Shown: positions 20,025 to 29,186, numbered from the stretch's first letter. The stretch is DNA of 64,000 nucleotides from Pararhodobacter sp. (GCA_020832545.1 JAFIEK010000009.1:1-64000); one strand, 5' to 3'. A program made the numbers and translations. The notes: a model not told the origin generated them from the sequence alone.

Positions 20025-21149
20025 TCAATCCGTCAACAAAGCGGCAGCCAGTCCCGTGCGACGCCAACGGTGCAGCAGGTCGGCCCCGCAAGCCGCCGAA
20101 CCCGTCAGACCGAAGGGGTGCGGGCCAATGTCGGTGACACCCAGCGCGCCCAGTGCGGCGGTGCCGTCACCGCCAAAAACATGGCCCGCACTGAACACCG
20201 CCAGTTCGTCAATCAGCCCGGCCTGCATCAGACTGGCGGCCAGCCCGCCGCCGCCCTCGCAAAACAGCCGGGTGATGCCGCGCGCGCCCAGACGGCGCAG
20301 CGCGTCGGCCATGTCCAGCCGTCCCATGGCGTCCAGCCCGCAAGGGATCAGTTCGGCACCTGCGCGCTCCCAGTCGCGCCGCGCGCCACCCGGGGCTTTC
20401 GGGCCATGCAGCATCCACACCGGGGCCGCGCCTGCGCTGCGCCCCAACCGACCGCTGGCCGCAACCCCCAACCGGCTGTCGGCCACCAGCCGCACCGGCT
20501 GATGCGCCACACCCAGGTCACGCACCCGAAGATCGGGGTCATCGGCGCGCGCGGTGCCCGCGCCGACGATCACCGCGTCATGGCTGGCCCGCATCTGATG
20601 CACCCGCCGCCGCGCCTGAGAGCCAGTGATCCAGCGGCTCGCGCCCGAGGCCGTGGCGATCCGCCCGTCCAGCGTCAGTGCCAGCTTCAGCGTCACCATG
20701 GGCCGCCCGTGGCGGATGCGCATCAGGAAACCGGCATTGGCCAGCGCCGCCGCCTCGGCCTCTACCCCTTCCTCCACCGCAACACCGGCGGCGCGCAACA
20801 TCGCATGGCCCTTTCCGGCCACGCGCGGGTCAGGGTCGGTCACTGCGGTGACAACCCGCACCACCCCTGCCGCGATCAGCGCATTGGCGCAGGGCGGCGT
20901 CTTGCCGGTGTGGGCGCAGGGCTCCAGGCTGACATAGGCTGTGGCGCCGCGCGCCGCCGCACCGGCCCGAGCCAGCGCGCAGACCTCGGCATGTGGCCGT
21001 CCGCCGGGCTGCGTCCAGCCGCGCCCGACAATCACGCCCGCGCGCACGATCACACAGCCCACCGCCGGGTTAGGCCAGACCCGGCCCTGCCCGCGCCGCC
21101 CCAGATCGATGGCCAGACGCATGAACCGGCTGTCGGCTCCTGTGCTCAT
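20025..21149 (-). CDS. ribD: Riboflavin biosynthesis deaminase/reductase RibD
   Basis: Bifunctional enzyme of riboflavin synthesis: pyrimidine deaminase (N-terminal, about residues 1-145) and NADPH-dependent reductase (C-terminal). The deaminase zinc site is visible as GGRPHAEVCAL and SLEPCAHTGKTPPCANALI, and the substrate motif WPNPAVGCVIV near the start. The reductase half has LTLDGRIATASGASRWITG and the terminal ITRLFCEGGGGLAASLM. The track ORF uses GTG 21161. ATG 21149 (374 aa) fits the AAAGG ribosome-binding site better. It follows nrdR, the usual Rhodobacterales order, but the downstream neighbour is lon, not riboflavin synthase. Confidence 0.94.
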   Translation of the reverse strand: MSTGADSRFMRLAIDLGRRGQGRVWPNPAVGCVIVRAGVIVGRGWTQPGGRPHAEVCALARAGAAARGATAYVSLEPCAHTGKTPPCANALIAAGVVRVVTAVTDPDPRVAGKGHAMLRAAGVAVEEGVEAEAAALANAGFLMRIRHGRPMVTLKLALTLDGRIATASGASRWITGSQARRRVHQMRASHDAVIVGAGTARADDPDLRVRDLGVAHQPVRLVADSRLGVAASGRLGRSAGAAPVWMLHGPKAPGGARRDWERAGAELIPCGLDAMGRLDMADALRRLGARGITRLFCEGGGGLAASLMQAGLIDELAVFSAGHVFGGDGTAALGALGVTDIGPHPFGLTGSAACGADLLHRWRRTGLAAALLTD

Positions 21150-21240
21150 CGCGGCCGTCACCCTTTCATGTGGTTATACTAAATCCCCGGAACGCGGTCC
21201 GTGTGTGTGAAAGGGGGCGCGCACAGCCCCCCCGCCCGCA

Positions 21241-21708
21241 TCACTCTTCAGTGGGGCCCTGGGGCCGCAGCTCTGATACGAACTTATCGAAATCATCGGC
21301 GGCCTGGAAGTTCTTGTAAACGCTGGCAAAACGCACGTAACCCACGGTATCGATCCGCGCCAGAGTCTCCATCACGATCTCGCCGATGGTGCGCGACGGG
21401 ATATCGGTCTCGCCCATCGACTCCAGCCGCCGGACAATACCTGACAGCATCTGGTCAATCCGCTCTGGCTCGATCGGGCGCTTCTGCATCGCAATGCGCA
21501 CCGAACGCTCCAATTTGTCGCGATCAAACGGTTCGCGCCGACCTGAGGATTTCACCACAACCAGATCGCGCAACTGCACTCGCTCATAGGTGGTAAAGCG
21601 CCCACCACAGGCCGGACAGAAGCGGCGACGACGAATGGCGACATGGTCCTCGGCGGGCCGGGAATCCTTGACCTGGGTATCGACATTTCCGCAAAACGGA
21701 CAGCGCAT
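21241..21708 (-). CDS. nrdR: Transcriptional repressor NrdR
   Basis: Repressor of ribonucleotide reductase genes, responding to ATP/dATP. The 155 aa start with a zinc ribbon (MRCPFCGN and [17 protein letters not shown], two CxxC pairs), followed by an ATP-cone domain from about residue 49 ([20 protein letters not shown]) with the [11 protein letters not shown] signature near the end. GGGAGAGG precedes the ATG. It is upstream of ribD with a 91-bp gap. I see no obvious NrdR box nearby. Confidence 0.96.
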   Translation of the reverse strand: MRCPFCGNVDTQVKDSRPAEDHVAIRRRRFCPACGGRFTTYERVQLRDLVVVKSSGRREPFDRDKLERSVRIAMQKRPIEPERIDQMLSGIVRRLESMGETDIPSRTIGEIVMETLARIDTVGYVRFASVYKNFQAADDFDKFVSELRPQGPTEE

Positions 21709-21843
21709 GACCTCTCCCTCGGGGTGGCGACCGGGTTTTCCACAGGGACTATAGGGTCACCGCCACAGATTGGGTAGGGGAAAAAACTGCCCCCCAGATC
21801 AAGCGCCCGGGCTGTTGCCCGGCAGACTCACCTGCGGCACAGG

Positions 21844-22272
21844 TCAGTTGACAACCACCACCCGCATGTTCGCCGTGCCCTCTTCCTGCGTCATGGCAAA
21901 GAGCACGCGCGCGTTGTCCGGGTGCAGCCGCACGCAGCCAGCGCTTGCCGGGCGGCCCAGGCGGCTGATCTGATCGGTGCCGTGGATCGCGTAGTGGCCG
22001 CTATAGAAAATGGAATAGGGCATGGGTGCATTGTTGTAACGGCTGGAGCGGTGGTTGCGTGACAGCCATTGCGCGGTCCAGTTGCCCGTGGGCGTGATTC
22101 TTCCCGCGCGTGCCGTAGAGACGGGCCATTCGTACAACAACTGGCCATCGCGGTAGACATGCATGGTCTGCGTACTGATCGACACGCGCGCCACAATCCT
22201 GTCGGCCAGCGCCGCGCCGGGCATCGCCGCAAGCGCGAGGGCGGCCAACAGGGCCGGAACAAACAGCCTCAT
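21844..22272 (-). CDS. L,D-transpeptidase (YkuD family)
   Basis: Periplasmic enzyme of 142 aa with a signal peptide (PALLAALALAAMPGAALA) and a YkuD catalytic domain filling the rest. The signature HxxxxxxxxxxxxSxGCVRL is present as YAIHGTDQISRLGRPASAGC then VRL, with the catalytic cysteine in SAGCVRL. Such enzymes form 3-3 peptidoglycan cross-links or attach lipoproteins. It is divergent from the EF-G-like gene. Its short length means no LysM or other binding domain. Confidence 0.9.
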   Translation of the reverse strand: MRLFVPALLAALALAAMPGAALADRIVARVSISTQTMHVYRDGQLLYEWPVSTARAGRITPTGNWTAQWLSRNHRSSRYNNAPMPYSIFYSGHYAIHGTDQISRLGRPASAGCVRLHPDNARVLFAMTQEEGTANMRVVVVN

Positions 22273-22421
22273 CCGAACCCCCGAACAGACGAACCGACAA
22301 TGAATTCAACCGCCGGAAACCCGCTCGGCAGCAACCCGCCAATGTTGCGCAACCGCCTGTCAACGAGTCAAGAAAATTGCGCCGCCCGGCCTGAGCACGC
22401 AAGGGCAATGTGAACCGGTCA

Positions 22422-22436
22422 TTGACGCAACGTCAA
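22422..22436. promoter_or_regulatory. Inverted repeat in the ldt / EF-G-like divergent region
   Basis: TTGACG-CAA-CGTCAA, a perfect 6-bp inverted repeat 95 bp upstream of the EF-G-like start and 150 bp upstream of the L,D-transpeptidase start. It could be an operator for a dimeric HTH regulator. The regulator is unknown. Confidence 0.4.
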
Positions 22437-22530
22437 CGCTGGGCGATCATCACCTCATATGCAGGCGCCGCCTGCGCGGTGGCGCCCCTCGCCGGATCAG
22501 CCCGGCGATCACCTACGGGAGGGGACAGGC

Positions 22531-24471
22531 ATGCGGTGCATCACGGTTCTGGGGCCTTCGCAATCAGGAAAATCTACCCTCGTCCGGCAACTGGCAGGGC
22601 TGGACGGGGGGCAGGTCGCCAGCGAAACGCTTGATCCGCTGACGCTGACGGAATTCACCTATCTCGGCGAGCCGTGGTGCGCGCTCGACACTCCCGGCGG
22701 GGCTGAATACGCGGTGCTGGCGCAAGGTGCGCTGATGGCATCGGATGCGGCGGTGCTGGTGGTCCCGCCAGACCCTGACACGGCGATGCTCTGCGCGCCC
22801 TGGCTGCGGGTGATCGAGGCCTCGGGCACGCCCTGCCTGATGTTCATCAACCGTATGGACGCGGCCAGCGCGCGGGTGCGCGACATCGCGGCCGAATTGC
22901 AGGCCTATACCAACCACACCATCGTGTTGCGTCAGATCCCGATCCGCGAGAATGACACGGTGGTCGGCGCGGTCGATCTGATCTCGGAACGCGCGTGGCG
23001 CTACCGCGACGGGCAGCAATCGGCGCTGGTGGAGCTGCCCTCCGGCCCGGTGGCCGAGCGCGAGGCCGAGGCCCGGGCGGCCCTGCTCGAACACATGTCC
23101 GAATATGACGATACGCTGCTGGAGGAACTGGTCGAAGACCGCACCCCTGCCACCGGCGCGCTCTATACGATCGCCAGCCAAGAATTGCAGGACAACGTGC
23201 TGATACCGGCCTTTCTGGGGGCCGCCGAACGCGCGAATGGTGTCACCCGGCTGATGAAGGCTCTGCGCCATGAAACTCCGGGGTGCGAGGCGCTGCGCCA
23301 GCGTCTCTACGGTGAAACCGGAACAGAGCCGCAGGCGGTGGCCTTTCAGGCGCAGATCCGCAAGCATCTGGGCAAGGTGGTGGCGCTGCGCGCGCTGGCC
23401 CCGGGGCTGGCCCCCGGCGGCACGCTGGGCGGGGCCAATCTGGGCGGGCTGCACCGGATCGGTGGTGGCAGCCTGTCCACGCTTGACCCCGGCGCGGTGG
23501 CGCTGGCGGTGAAATCGGACCAGTTGTGCGCGGGACGCCCGGCCAGCCACGCCGCGCTTACGCCCTGCCCCGGCTGGGCCGGGCGTCAGCCACCGATGCT
23601 GGCGAGGGTGCTGATCGCGGGATCGGACCGCGACGAGGTGCGCCTGTCCGCCGCGTTGACCCGGCTGGCCGAGACCGACCCGTTTCTGGCCCTCCAGACC
23701 GAAGAGGAAACCGGCCAGCCAGTCCTTCTGGTGCAGGGCCCGCAGCACCTGCGCCGGGTGCTGGGCGCGCTGAGCGGGGATTTCGGCATCAGCGTCGACA
23801 CCCGTGCGCCACAGGTCAGCTGGCGCGAGACCATCGCCAGCCGCGCGGATGTCAAATACCGCCACCGCAAGCAATCGGGCGGCGCCGGGCAGTTCGCCGA
23901 TGTCTCGCTCATCATCGCGCCGCAGCCGCGCGGCACGGGCTTTGCCTTTGACGAGGTGGTCAAGGGCGGGGCGGTGCCACGCAACTACATCCCTGCCGTG
24001 GAAGAAGGGGCGCGCGAAGCCATGGCACGCGGCCCGCTGGGCTTTCGCGTGGAAGATGTCGCCGTCACGCTGACCGACGGCAAGCACCATGCGGTGGACA
24101 GCTCCGATCACGCCTTCCGCACCGCCGCGCGAATGGGCGCGCGCGAGGGGCTGGCCCAGGGCCGCCCGCTGTTGCTGCAAGGCATTGACCGGGTGGATAT
24201 CCATGTGCCCTCGGTGGCCTCGGGCGCGCTGGTCTCGCTGGTGTCCAGCCTCAAGGGGCAGGTGCTGGGCTTCGACCGCGACCCGGGCTTTCGCGGCTGG
24301 GACCTGTTTCGCGCCACCCTGCCCACGGCCGCGCGCGACGATCTCTTATCGGCATTGGCCGGCACCACACAGGGCACCGCCTGGGCCGAAGCGCGGTTCG
24401 ATCATTTCGAAGAGGTCTACGGCAAGGAGGCCGAGGCAATCAGCCAGGCCCGCCTTGCCACCACCAACTGA
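22531..24471 (+). CDS. Elongation factor G-like GTPase paralogue (degenerate G domain)
   Basis: A 646-aa EF-G-related protein, shorter than true EF-G (about 700 aa). The P-loop GPSQSGKSTL, DTPG (G3) and NRMD in place of NKxD (G4) are present. Switch I with the RGITI motif is missing, and domain II is poorly conserved. Domains III-V are well kept: QSGGAGQFADVSL, VPRNYIPAVEEGAREA and DGKHHAVDSSDHAFRTA. It is probably a paralogue with altered GTPase cycling and an unknown, perhaps ribosome-linked, role. It is not the housekeeping FusA. ATG 22531 (MRCITVLG) has GGGAGGGG upstream. The track start at 22459 adds an unconvincing N-terminus. Confidence 0.82.
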   Translation: MRCITVLGPSQSGKSTLVRQLAGLDGGQVASETLDPLTLTEFTYLGEPWCALDTPGGAEYAVLAQGALMASDAAVLVVPPDPDTAMLCAPWLRVIEASGTPCLMFINRMDAASARVRDIAAELQAYTNHTIVLRQIPIRENDTVVGAVDLISERAWRYRDGQQSALVELPSGPVAEREAEARAALLEHMSEYDDTLLEELVEDRTPATGALYTIASQELQDNVLIPAFLGAAERANGVTRLMKALRHETPGCEALRQRLYGETGTEPQAVAFQAQIRKHLGKVVALRALAPGLAPGGTLGGANLGGLHRIGGGSLSTLDPGAVALAVKSDQLCAGRPASHAALTPCPGWAGRQPPMLARVLIAGSDRDEVRLSAALTRLAETDPFLALQTEEETGQPVLLVQGPQHLRRVLGALSGDFGISVDTRAPQVSWRETIASRADVKYRHRKQSGGAGQFADVSLIIAPQPRGTGFAFDEVVKGGAVPRNYIPAVEEGAREAMARGPLGFRVEDVAVTLTDGKHHAVDSSDHAFRTAARMGAREGLAQGRPLLLQGIDRVDIHVPSVASGALVSLVSSLKGQVLGFDRDPGFRGWDLFRATLPTAARDDLLSALAGTTQGTAWAEARFDHFEEVYGKEAEAISQARLATTN

Positions 24472-24532
24472 CAGGGACCCCTGACTGCCCCGGGCCGACA
24501 ACCTCCACCTGATCGCCCCTGATTTTCACCCC

Positions 24533-24603
24533 TTCATCTACTCGGAAATGTCCTCGGGGGGTGAATTCGGCGCAGCCGACGAGGGGGGCAGACAGCCCCC
24601 CTT
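24533..24603 (+). repeat. 3'-end repeat, copy C (terminator-like)
   Basis: TTCATCTACTCGGAAATG, GGGGGGTGAATTCGGC, a small inner hairpin (TTCGGC/GCCGA), then GGGGGGCAGACAGCCCCCC and TT. It is in sense orientation 61 bp after the EF-G-like stop and before the PpiD-like gene. Confidence 0.7.
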
Positions 24604-24686
24604 CCTGCGCAGCCAGTGCAACCGCTTGCCCCGGCGCGCGCTTGTCCTTACACAGGCACAAAACCGACCAGCCAGAGAGGGGCCCG

Positions 24687-26546
24687 ATGGCCAGGAAGAA
24701 AAGCGCGCAGAATTTTTTCGTCTGGATACTCATGGCGCTCCTGGTGGTGGGGCTTGCCGGGTTTGGTATCGACGGCTTCCTCGGCCAGACTGTGCGTTCC
24801 ATCGGGCAGGTGGGCGGGCGCGACATTTCCACCAACAGTTATGCCCGCGCGCTTCAGCAGGAAATCCGCGCCATCGAGCAGCAGTTCGGCCAGGCCATGC
24901 CCTTTAGTCAGGTGCAGGCAATGGGCCTTGATTCGCAGGTGCGTGCCCAACTGGTAACCCGGGCCGCACTGGAATCAGAGGCCGAGCGTATCGGCATTTC
25001 GGTTGGCGATGAAACCGTGCAGCGCACCATCACCGAGATACCTGCATTTCGTGGTCCCGGCGGCGGCTTTGACCGCGACACCTATCGCTTCACGCTGCAA
25101 AACGCAGGCCAGACCCCGTCTGAATTCGAAGCAGAGATCCGCCGCGATGCCGCCCGCAGCATCTTGCAGACTGCCACCGCAGCCGGGATCGACACGCCAC
25201 AGATCCTGCGCGAAGCGCTTCTAGATCACTTCGCCGCCCGTCACAGTTTCGCACTGTTCACGCTGGGCGAAGAGGCGCTGGATGCCCCGGTCGCAACCCC
25301 TGATGAAAGCACGATCGAGGCTTATTATACCGAGAACCTGGAGCGCTTCACCGCCCCTGAGATCCGCGCCATTACCTATGCCTGGCTGACCCCGGCCATG
25401 GTTCTGGATACGATCGAGGTGGATGAGGACGCGCTGCGCCAGCTCTACGAAAGCCGCCTGTCAGACTATGTGCAACCTGAGCGGCGTCTGGTCGAACGGC
25501 TGGTGTTCCCTGACAGTGACACCGCAGCCGCAGCCGTGGCGCGCATCGAAGCGGGTGACGCCGAATTCGAGGACATCGTGACCGAGCGCGGCCTGTCGCT
25601 CGATGACACCGATATGGGCGATGTCACACGCTCAGCACTGGGTGCGGCAGGTGAGGCGGTCTTTGCCCTGACCGAGCCGGGCAGCGTCACCGGCCCGCAC
25701 ACCACCTCAGTCGGTCCGGCAATCTTTCGCATGAACGCCATTCTCAGCGCGCAGGAAGTGCCGCTGGAAGAGGTTGAGGACGAATTGCGCGCCGAACTGG
25801 CCAGCGACCGTGCGCGGCGCATGATCGCCGATGATTTTGACCTGTATGAGGATCTTCTCGCCGGGGGCGCCTCGATCGAGGATCTGGCCACCGAGACCGC
25901 GATGGAACTGGGCCAGATCGACTGGGCAGTGGGCTCCAGCGATGGGATCGCCGCCTATTCCGAGTTCCGCGCCGCTGCCGAAGACGCCGCTGAGGGCGAT
26001 TTCCCCGAGGTGCACGGGCTGGCCGATGGCGGTATCTTTGCCCTGCGGCTGGACGGCATCACCGCCCCCGCCCCGCGCCCGCTGGCCGAAGTCCGCACGC
26101 AGGCCGCCGAGGGTGCGCGCGCCCGCGCTGTCGAAACGGCGCTGCTGGAGCTTGCACAGTCGCTGAGCGCGGAACTGGCCACCAGCGGGCCTGACGCTTT
26201 CGCCGAGGCGCAGGAGCTGCCTTTCGACAGCTTTGAGCAGATCACCCGGACCGACACCCTGCCCGGCCTGCCCTCGGATCTGCTTGAGGCTGTGTTCGAC
26301 ACCGACCCCGGCACGCCGGTCGTGCGGGTGGCCGACGAGAACGCCTTTCTCGTTGTCGTGACCGACCGTCAGGCCCCGGACCCCGACGACGCCCAGACCC
26401 TGCGTCTGGTCGAAGCGATCGACGAGCAGATCGGCGGCGCGCTGGCGCAGGATGTATTTGGCTATTTCGCCCGCGCACTTGAGCGCGAGGCCGGGATCTC
26501 GTTCAACGAAGCCGCGATTCAGGCGGTCCACGCCAACTTCAACTAA
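24687..26546 (+). CDS. PpiD-like peptidylprolyl isomerase / periplasmic chaperone
   Basis: Inner-membrane-anchored folding factor for exported proteins. From ATG 24687 (AGAGAGG upstream; the track start at 24561 is too early) it has 619 aa. It starts with a short cytoplasmic MARKKSAQN, one TM helix (about residues 10-32, WILMALLVVGLAGFGIDGF), then a SurA-type N-terminal chaperone domain, a parvulin-like middle domain (about 260-365, QPERRLVERLVFPDSD, GDVTRSALG) and a long helical C-terminus. Several parvulin active-site residues are not obvious, so isomerase activity is uncertain. It precedes trpE by 19 bp, an arrangement I recall from other Rhodobacterales. Confidence 0.88.
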   Translation: MARKKSAQNFFVWILMALLVVGLAGFGIDGFLGQTVRSIGQVGGRDISTNSYARALQQEIRAIEQQFGQAMPFSQVQAMGLDSQVRAQLVTRAALESEAERIGISVGDETVQRTITEIPAFRGPGGGFDRDTYRFTLQNAGQTPSEFEAEIRRDAARSILQTATAAGIDTPQILREALLDHFAARHSFALFTLGEEALDAPVATPDESTIEAYYTENLERFTAPEIRAITYAWLTPAMVLDTIEVDEDALRQLYESRLSDYVQPERRLVERLVFPDSDTAAAAVARIEAGDAEFEDIVTERGLSLDDTDMGDVTRSALGAAGEAVFALTEPGSVTGPHTTSVGPAIFRMNAILSAQEVPLEEVEDELRAELASDRARRMIADDFDLYEDLLAGGASIEDLATETAMELGQIDWAVGSSDGIAAYSEFRAAAEDAAEGDFPEVHGLADGGIFALRLDGITAPAPRPLAEVRTQAAEGARARAVETALLELAQSLSAELATSGPDAFAEAQELPFDSFEQITRTDTLPGLPSDLLEAVFDTDPGTPVVRVADENAFLVVVTDRQAPDPDDAQTLRLVEAIDEQIGGALAQDVFGYFARALEREAGISFNEAAIQAVHANFN

Positions 26547-26565
26547 CCGCAAGGCCCAACCGCCC

Positions 26566-28086
26566 GTGTCCGAAGCTGCCCCGCTCCTCCCCGCTTTCTC
26601 CGAGTTCGAGGCCCGATGGGCACGCGGCGAGAATGGCCTTGTGCATGCCCGTCTGGCGGCCGATCTGGACACCCCGGTGTCCCTGATGCTGAAACTGGCA
26701 GGCAACCGGCGTGACAGTTTCATGCTGGAATCGGTCACCGGCGGCGAAGTGCGCGGTCGCTATTCCGTCGTCGGGATGAAGCCGGACCTGATCTGGCAAT
26801 GCCGGGGCGGGGCCAGCCGGATCAACCGGCAAGCGCGCTTTGATGCCGAGGCCTTCACCGCAACCGATGGCCACCCGCTGGACACGCTGCGCGGGCTTCT
26901 GGCCGAAAGCCGCATCGACATGCCCGCCGATCTGCCCGCCATCGCGGCGGGGCTGTTCGGTTATCTGGGCTACGACATGATCCGGCTGGTGGAACACCTG
27001 CCAGATGACAGGCCAGACCCGCTGGACCTGCCCGATGCGGTGCTGATGCGCCCCTCGGTGGTGGCGGTGCTCGATGGCGTGAAGGGCGAGGTGACGGTGG
27101 TGGCGCCCGCCTGGTATGACCCGGGCCTGTCGGCGCGCGCCGCCTATGCGCAGGCGGCCGAGCGGGTGATGGATGCGCTGCGTGACCTTGAACGCGAAGC
27201 GCCGGGCATGGGCCGCGCCCTTGGCCGGACGGCGCGGGTTGGCGAGGCACGCTCGAACATCGCCAAGGCGGATTATCTGGCTGCGGTCGAAAAGGCCAAG
27301 GACTATATCCGCGCGGGCGACATCTTTCAGGTGGTCCCCAGCCAACGCTGGGCGCAGGATTTTCCGCTGCCGCCCTTCGCGCTCTACCGCTCGCTGCGCC
27401 GCACCAACCCCTCACCCTTCATGTTTTATTTCGATCTGGGCGGCTTTCACATCGTCGGCGCCTCACCCGAAATTCTGGTGCGGCTGCGCGATGGCGAGGT
27501 CACGATCCGCCCCATCGCCGGCACCCGCCCGCGCGGCGCGACGCCAGAAGAAGACCGGGCGCTTGAGGCCGATCTTCTGGCCGATACCAAAGAACTGGCC
27601 GAGCATCTGATGCTCCTGGACCTTGGCCGCAACGATGTGGGCCGGGTGGCAAAAATCGGCACGGTCCGGCCCACCGAGGAGTTCATCATCGAGCGCTACA
27701 GCCATGTGATGCATATCGTCTCGAATGTGGTGGGCGAACTGAATGATGGCGAAGACGCACTTTCGGCGCTACTGGCGGGGCTGCCCGCAGGCACGGTCTC
27801 GGGCGCGCCCAAGGTGCGGGCGATGCAGATCATCGATGAACTGGAGCCGGAAAAGCGCGGCGTCTACGGCGGCGGGATCGGTTATTTCTCAGCGAATGGC
27901 GAGATGGATATGTGCATCGCACTGCGCACTGCGGTGATCAAGGACGAGGTCCTCTATATTCAGGCCGGGGGCGGCGTGGTCTATGACAGCGACCCCGAGG
28001 CCGAATGGCAGGAAACTGTCAGCAAATCGCGCGCGCTGCGCCGTGCAGCCGAGGATGCCGGGCTGTTCGTGCGCGGCAACGGCTGA
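26566..28086 (+). CDS. trpE: Anthranilate synthase component I
   Basis: First committed enzyme of tryptophan synthesis: chorismate plus ammonia/glutamine to anthranilate. I choose GTG 26566, 19 bp after the PpiD stop with AAGG upstream, giving 506 aa. The track start at 26452 lies inside the upstream gene. The N-terminal regulatory part contains the LLESxx-like FMLESVTGG element of tryptophan feedback. The chorismate-binding domain shows GDIFQVVPSQRW, NPSPFMFYFDL, IRPIAGTRPRGATPEED and GTVSGAPKVRAMQIIDELE. trpG/trpD/trpC are not adjacent. xthA follows 23 bp later. Confidence 0.95.
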   Translation: MSEAAPLLPAFSEFEARWARGENGLVHARLAADLDTPVSLMLKLAGNRRDSFMLESVTGGEVRGRYSVVGMKPDLIWQCRGGASRINRQARFDAEAFTATDGHPLDTLRGLLAESRIDMPADLPAIAAGLFGYLGYDMIRLVEHLPDDRPDPLDLPDAVLMRPSVVAVLDGVKGEVTVVAPAWYDPGLSARAAYAQAAERVMDALRDLEREAPGMGRALGRTARVGEARSNIAKADYLAAVEKAKDYIRAGDIFQVVPSQRWAQDFPLPPFALYRSLRRTNPSPFMFYFDLGGFHIVGASPEILVRLRDGEVTIRPIAGTRPRGATPEEDRALEADLLADTKELAEHLMLLDLGRNDVGRVAKIGTVRPTEEFIIERYSHVMHIVSNVVGELNDGEDALSALLAGLPAGTVSGAPKVRAMQIIDELEPEKRGVYGGGIGYFSANGEMDMCIALRTAVIKDEVLYIQAGGGVVYDSDPEAEWQETVSKSRALRRAAEDAGLFVRGNG

Positions 28087-28109
28087 ACCGCGCCGAACGG
28101 GGGGACAGG

Positions 28110-28889
28110 ATGAAAATCGCCACCTTCAACATCAACGGCGTGAAAGCCCGCACCGATGTGCTGGCCCGATGGCTGGATGAAAGCGCACCTGATCTGGCAG
28201 TTTTGCAGGAAATCAAGTCGGTCGATGAGAATTTTCCGCGCGCGCTGATCGAGGATCGCGGCTATCACCTTGAAACACATGGGCAAAAGGGTTTCAACGG
28301 GGTGGCAATCCTGTCAAAGGCCCCGCTGAGCGATGTGGTGCGCGGACTGCCGGGTGACGATGAAGACCCCCAGGCGCGCTGGATCGAAGCCACGGTCGAG
28401 GGCGCGGGCGGGTTGCGGATCTGCGACCTCTACCTGCCCAACGGCAACCCCGCGCCGGGACCGAAATTCGAGTACAAACTGGCCTGGATGGAACGCCTGC
28501 AGGCGCGCGCGAAAGCCCTGATGAAAGCCGAAAAGCCACTGGTGCTGGCCGGGGACTACAACGTCATCCCCCAACCCGCAGATGCAGCGCGCCCCGAGGC
28601 CTGGACGCAGGACGCCCTCTTCCGCCCCGAAACCCGCGCCGCCTTCCGTCGCCTGCTGGCGCTGGGGTTCTCCGACGCGCTGCGCCTGCGCCGCCCCGAA
28701 CCCGGCATCTATACCTTCTGGGACTATCAGGCCGGAGCATGGCCGCGCAATGACGGCATCCGCATCGACCACCTGCTGCTCTCACCCCAGGCCGCCGACC
28801 GGCTACGCGATGCCTGGGTCGAAACCGCGCCGCGCGACTGGGAAAAACCCTCGGATCACACGCCGGTCTGGATCGACCTCGATCTGTAA
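28110..28889 (+). CDS. xthA: Exodeoxyribonuclease III
   Basis: Base-excision repair AP endonuclease / 3'-5' exonuclease of 259 aa. The endonuclease/exonuclease/phosphatase fold is marked by MKIATFNINGVKAR, LQEIKSVDENFP (metal-binding Glu), VLAGDYNVIP (Asp/Asn), DYQAGAWPRNDGIRIDHLL and the terminal catalytic His in PSDHTPVW. ATG 28110 has GGGGGACAGG upstream. The longer track ORF from 28005 would overlap trpE. It is probably transcribed with trpE. Confidence 0.95.
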   Translation: MKIATFNINGVKARTDVLARWLDESAPDLAVLQEIKSVDENFPRALIEDRGYHLETHGQKGFNGVAILSKAPLSDVVRGLPGDDEDPQARWIEATVEGAGGLRICDLYLPNGNPAPGPKFEYKLAWMERLQARAKALMKAEKPLVLAGDYNVIPQPADAARPEAWTQDALFRPETRAAFRRLLALGFSDALRLRRPEPGIYTFWDYQAGAWPRNDGIRIDHLLLSPQAADRLRDAWVETAPRDWEKPSDHTPVWIDLDL

Positions 28890-28989
28890 ACAGGGGCCGG
28901 GGCCGCTCCCGCCCGTCTTCGCGCATGGGCTTGTCAGCCCAGACACTCATCCCGTTTGGCCGGGCCGCGCGGCTGCGCCACGCGGCGCA

Positions 28990-29055
28990 GGGGGCTTTGC
29001 CCCCTCTGGGCCTCTTGGCCCATTCACCCCCAGGATACTTTCAGACACAAAATGA
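28990..29055 (-). repeat. 3'-end repeat, copy D
   Basis: On the minus strand: CATTTTGTGTCTGAAAGTATCC, GGGGGTGAATGGGCC, an inner GGGCC/GGCCC hairpin, then GGGGGCAAAGCCCCC. It is in sense orientation for the protease gene but sits on the xthA side of the pair with copy E. Confidence 0.75.
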
Positions 29056-29084
29056 GACAAACAGAAGATACCATTTTGTGTCTG
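29042..29084. repeat. Perfect 13-bp inverted repeat joining copies D and E
   Basis: CAGACACAAAATG and CATTTTGTGTCTG are separated by 17 bp. They form the head-to-head junction of repeat copies D and E between the convergent xthA and protease genes. In RNA the pair would fold as one long arm with a GC hairpin at each end. Confidence 0.8.
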
Positions 29085-29134
29085 GAAATATCCCGGGGGA
29101 GTCGCCCGGCACGGGCGGCGGGGGCAGCGCCCCC
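29071..29134 (+). repeat. 3'-end repeat, copy E
   Basis: Plus strand: CCATTTTGTGTCTGGAAATA, CCCGGGGGAGT, an inner CGCCCGGCACGGGCG hairpin, then GGGGGCAGCGCCCCC. It is in sense orientation for xthA. Confidence 0.75.
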
Positions 29135-29186
29135 TCACGCCGCGCAGCGGCAAAGCAAACAGGCGTCTGCGCAGCAGGCATTCCGG

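Noticed and set aside
21709-21843. NrdR box upstream of nrdR
   Set aside because: CACAGGGACTATAGGG has only a loose resemblance to the NrdR consensus and no second box.
22564-24204. 546-aa minus-strand ORF opposite the EF-G-like gene
   Set aside because: Composition is antisense-like, there is no recognisable motif, and the opposite strand has clear EF-G domains.
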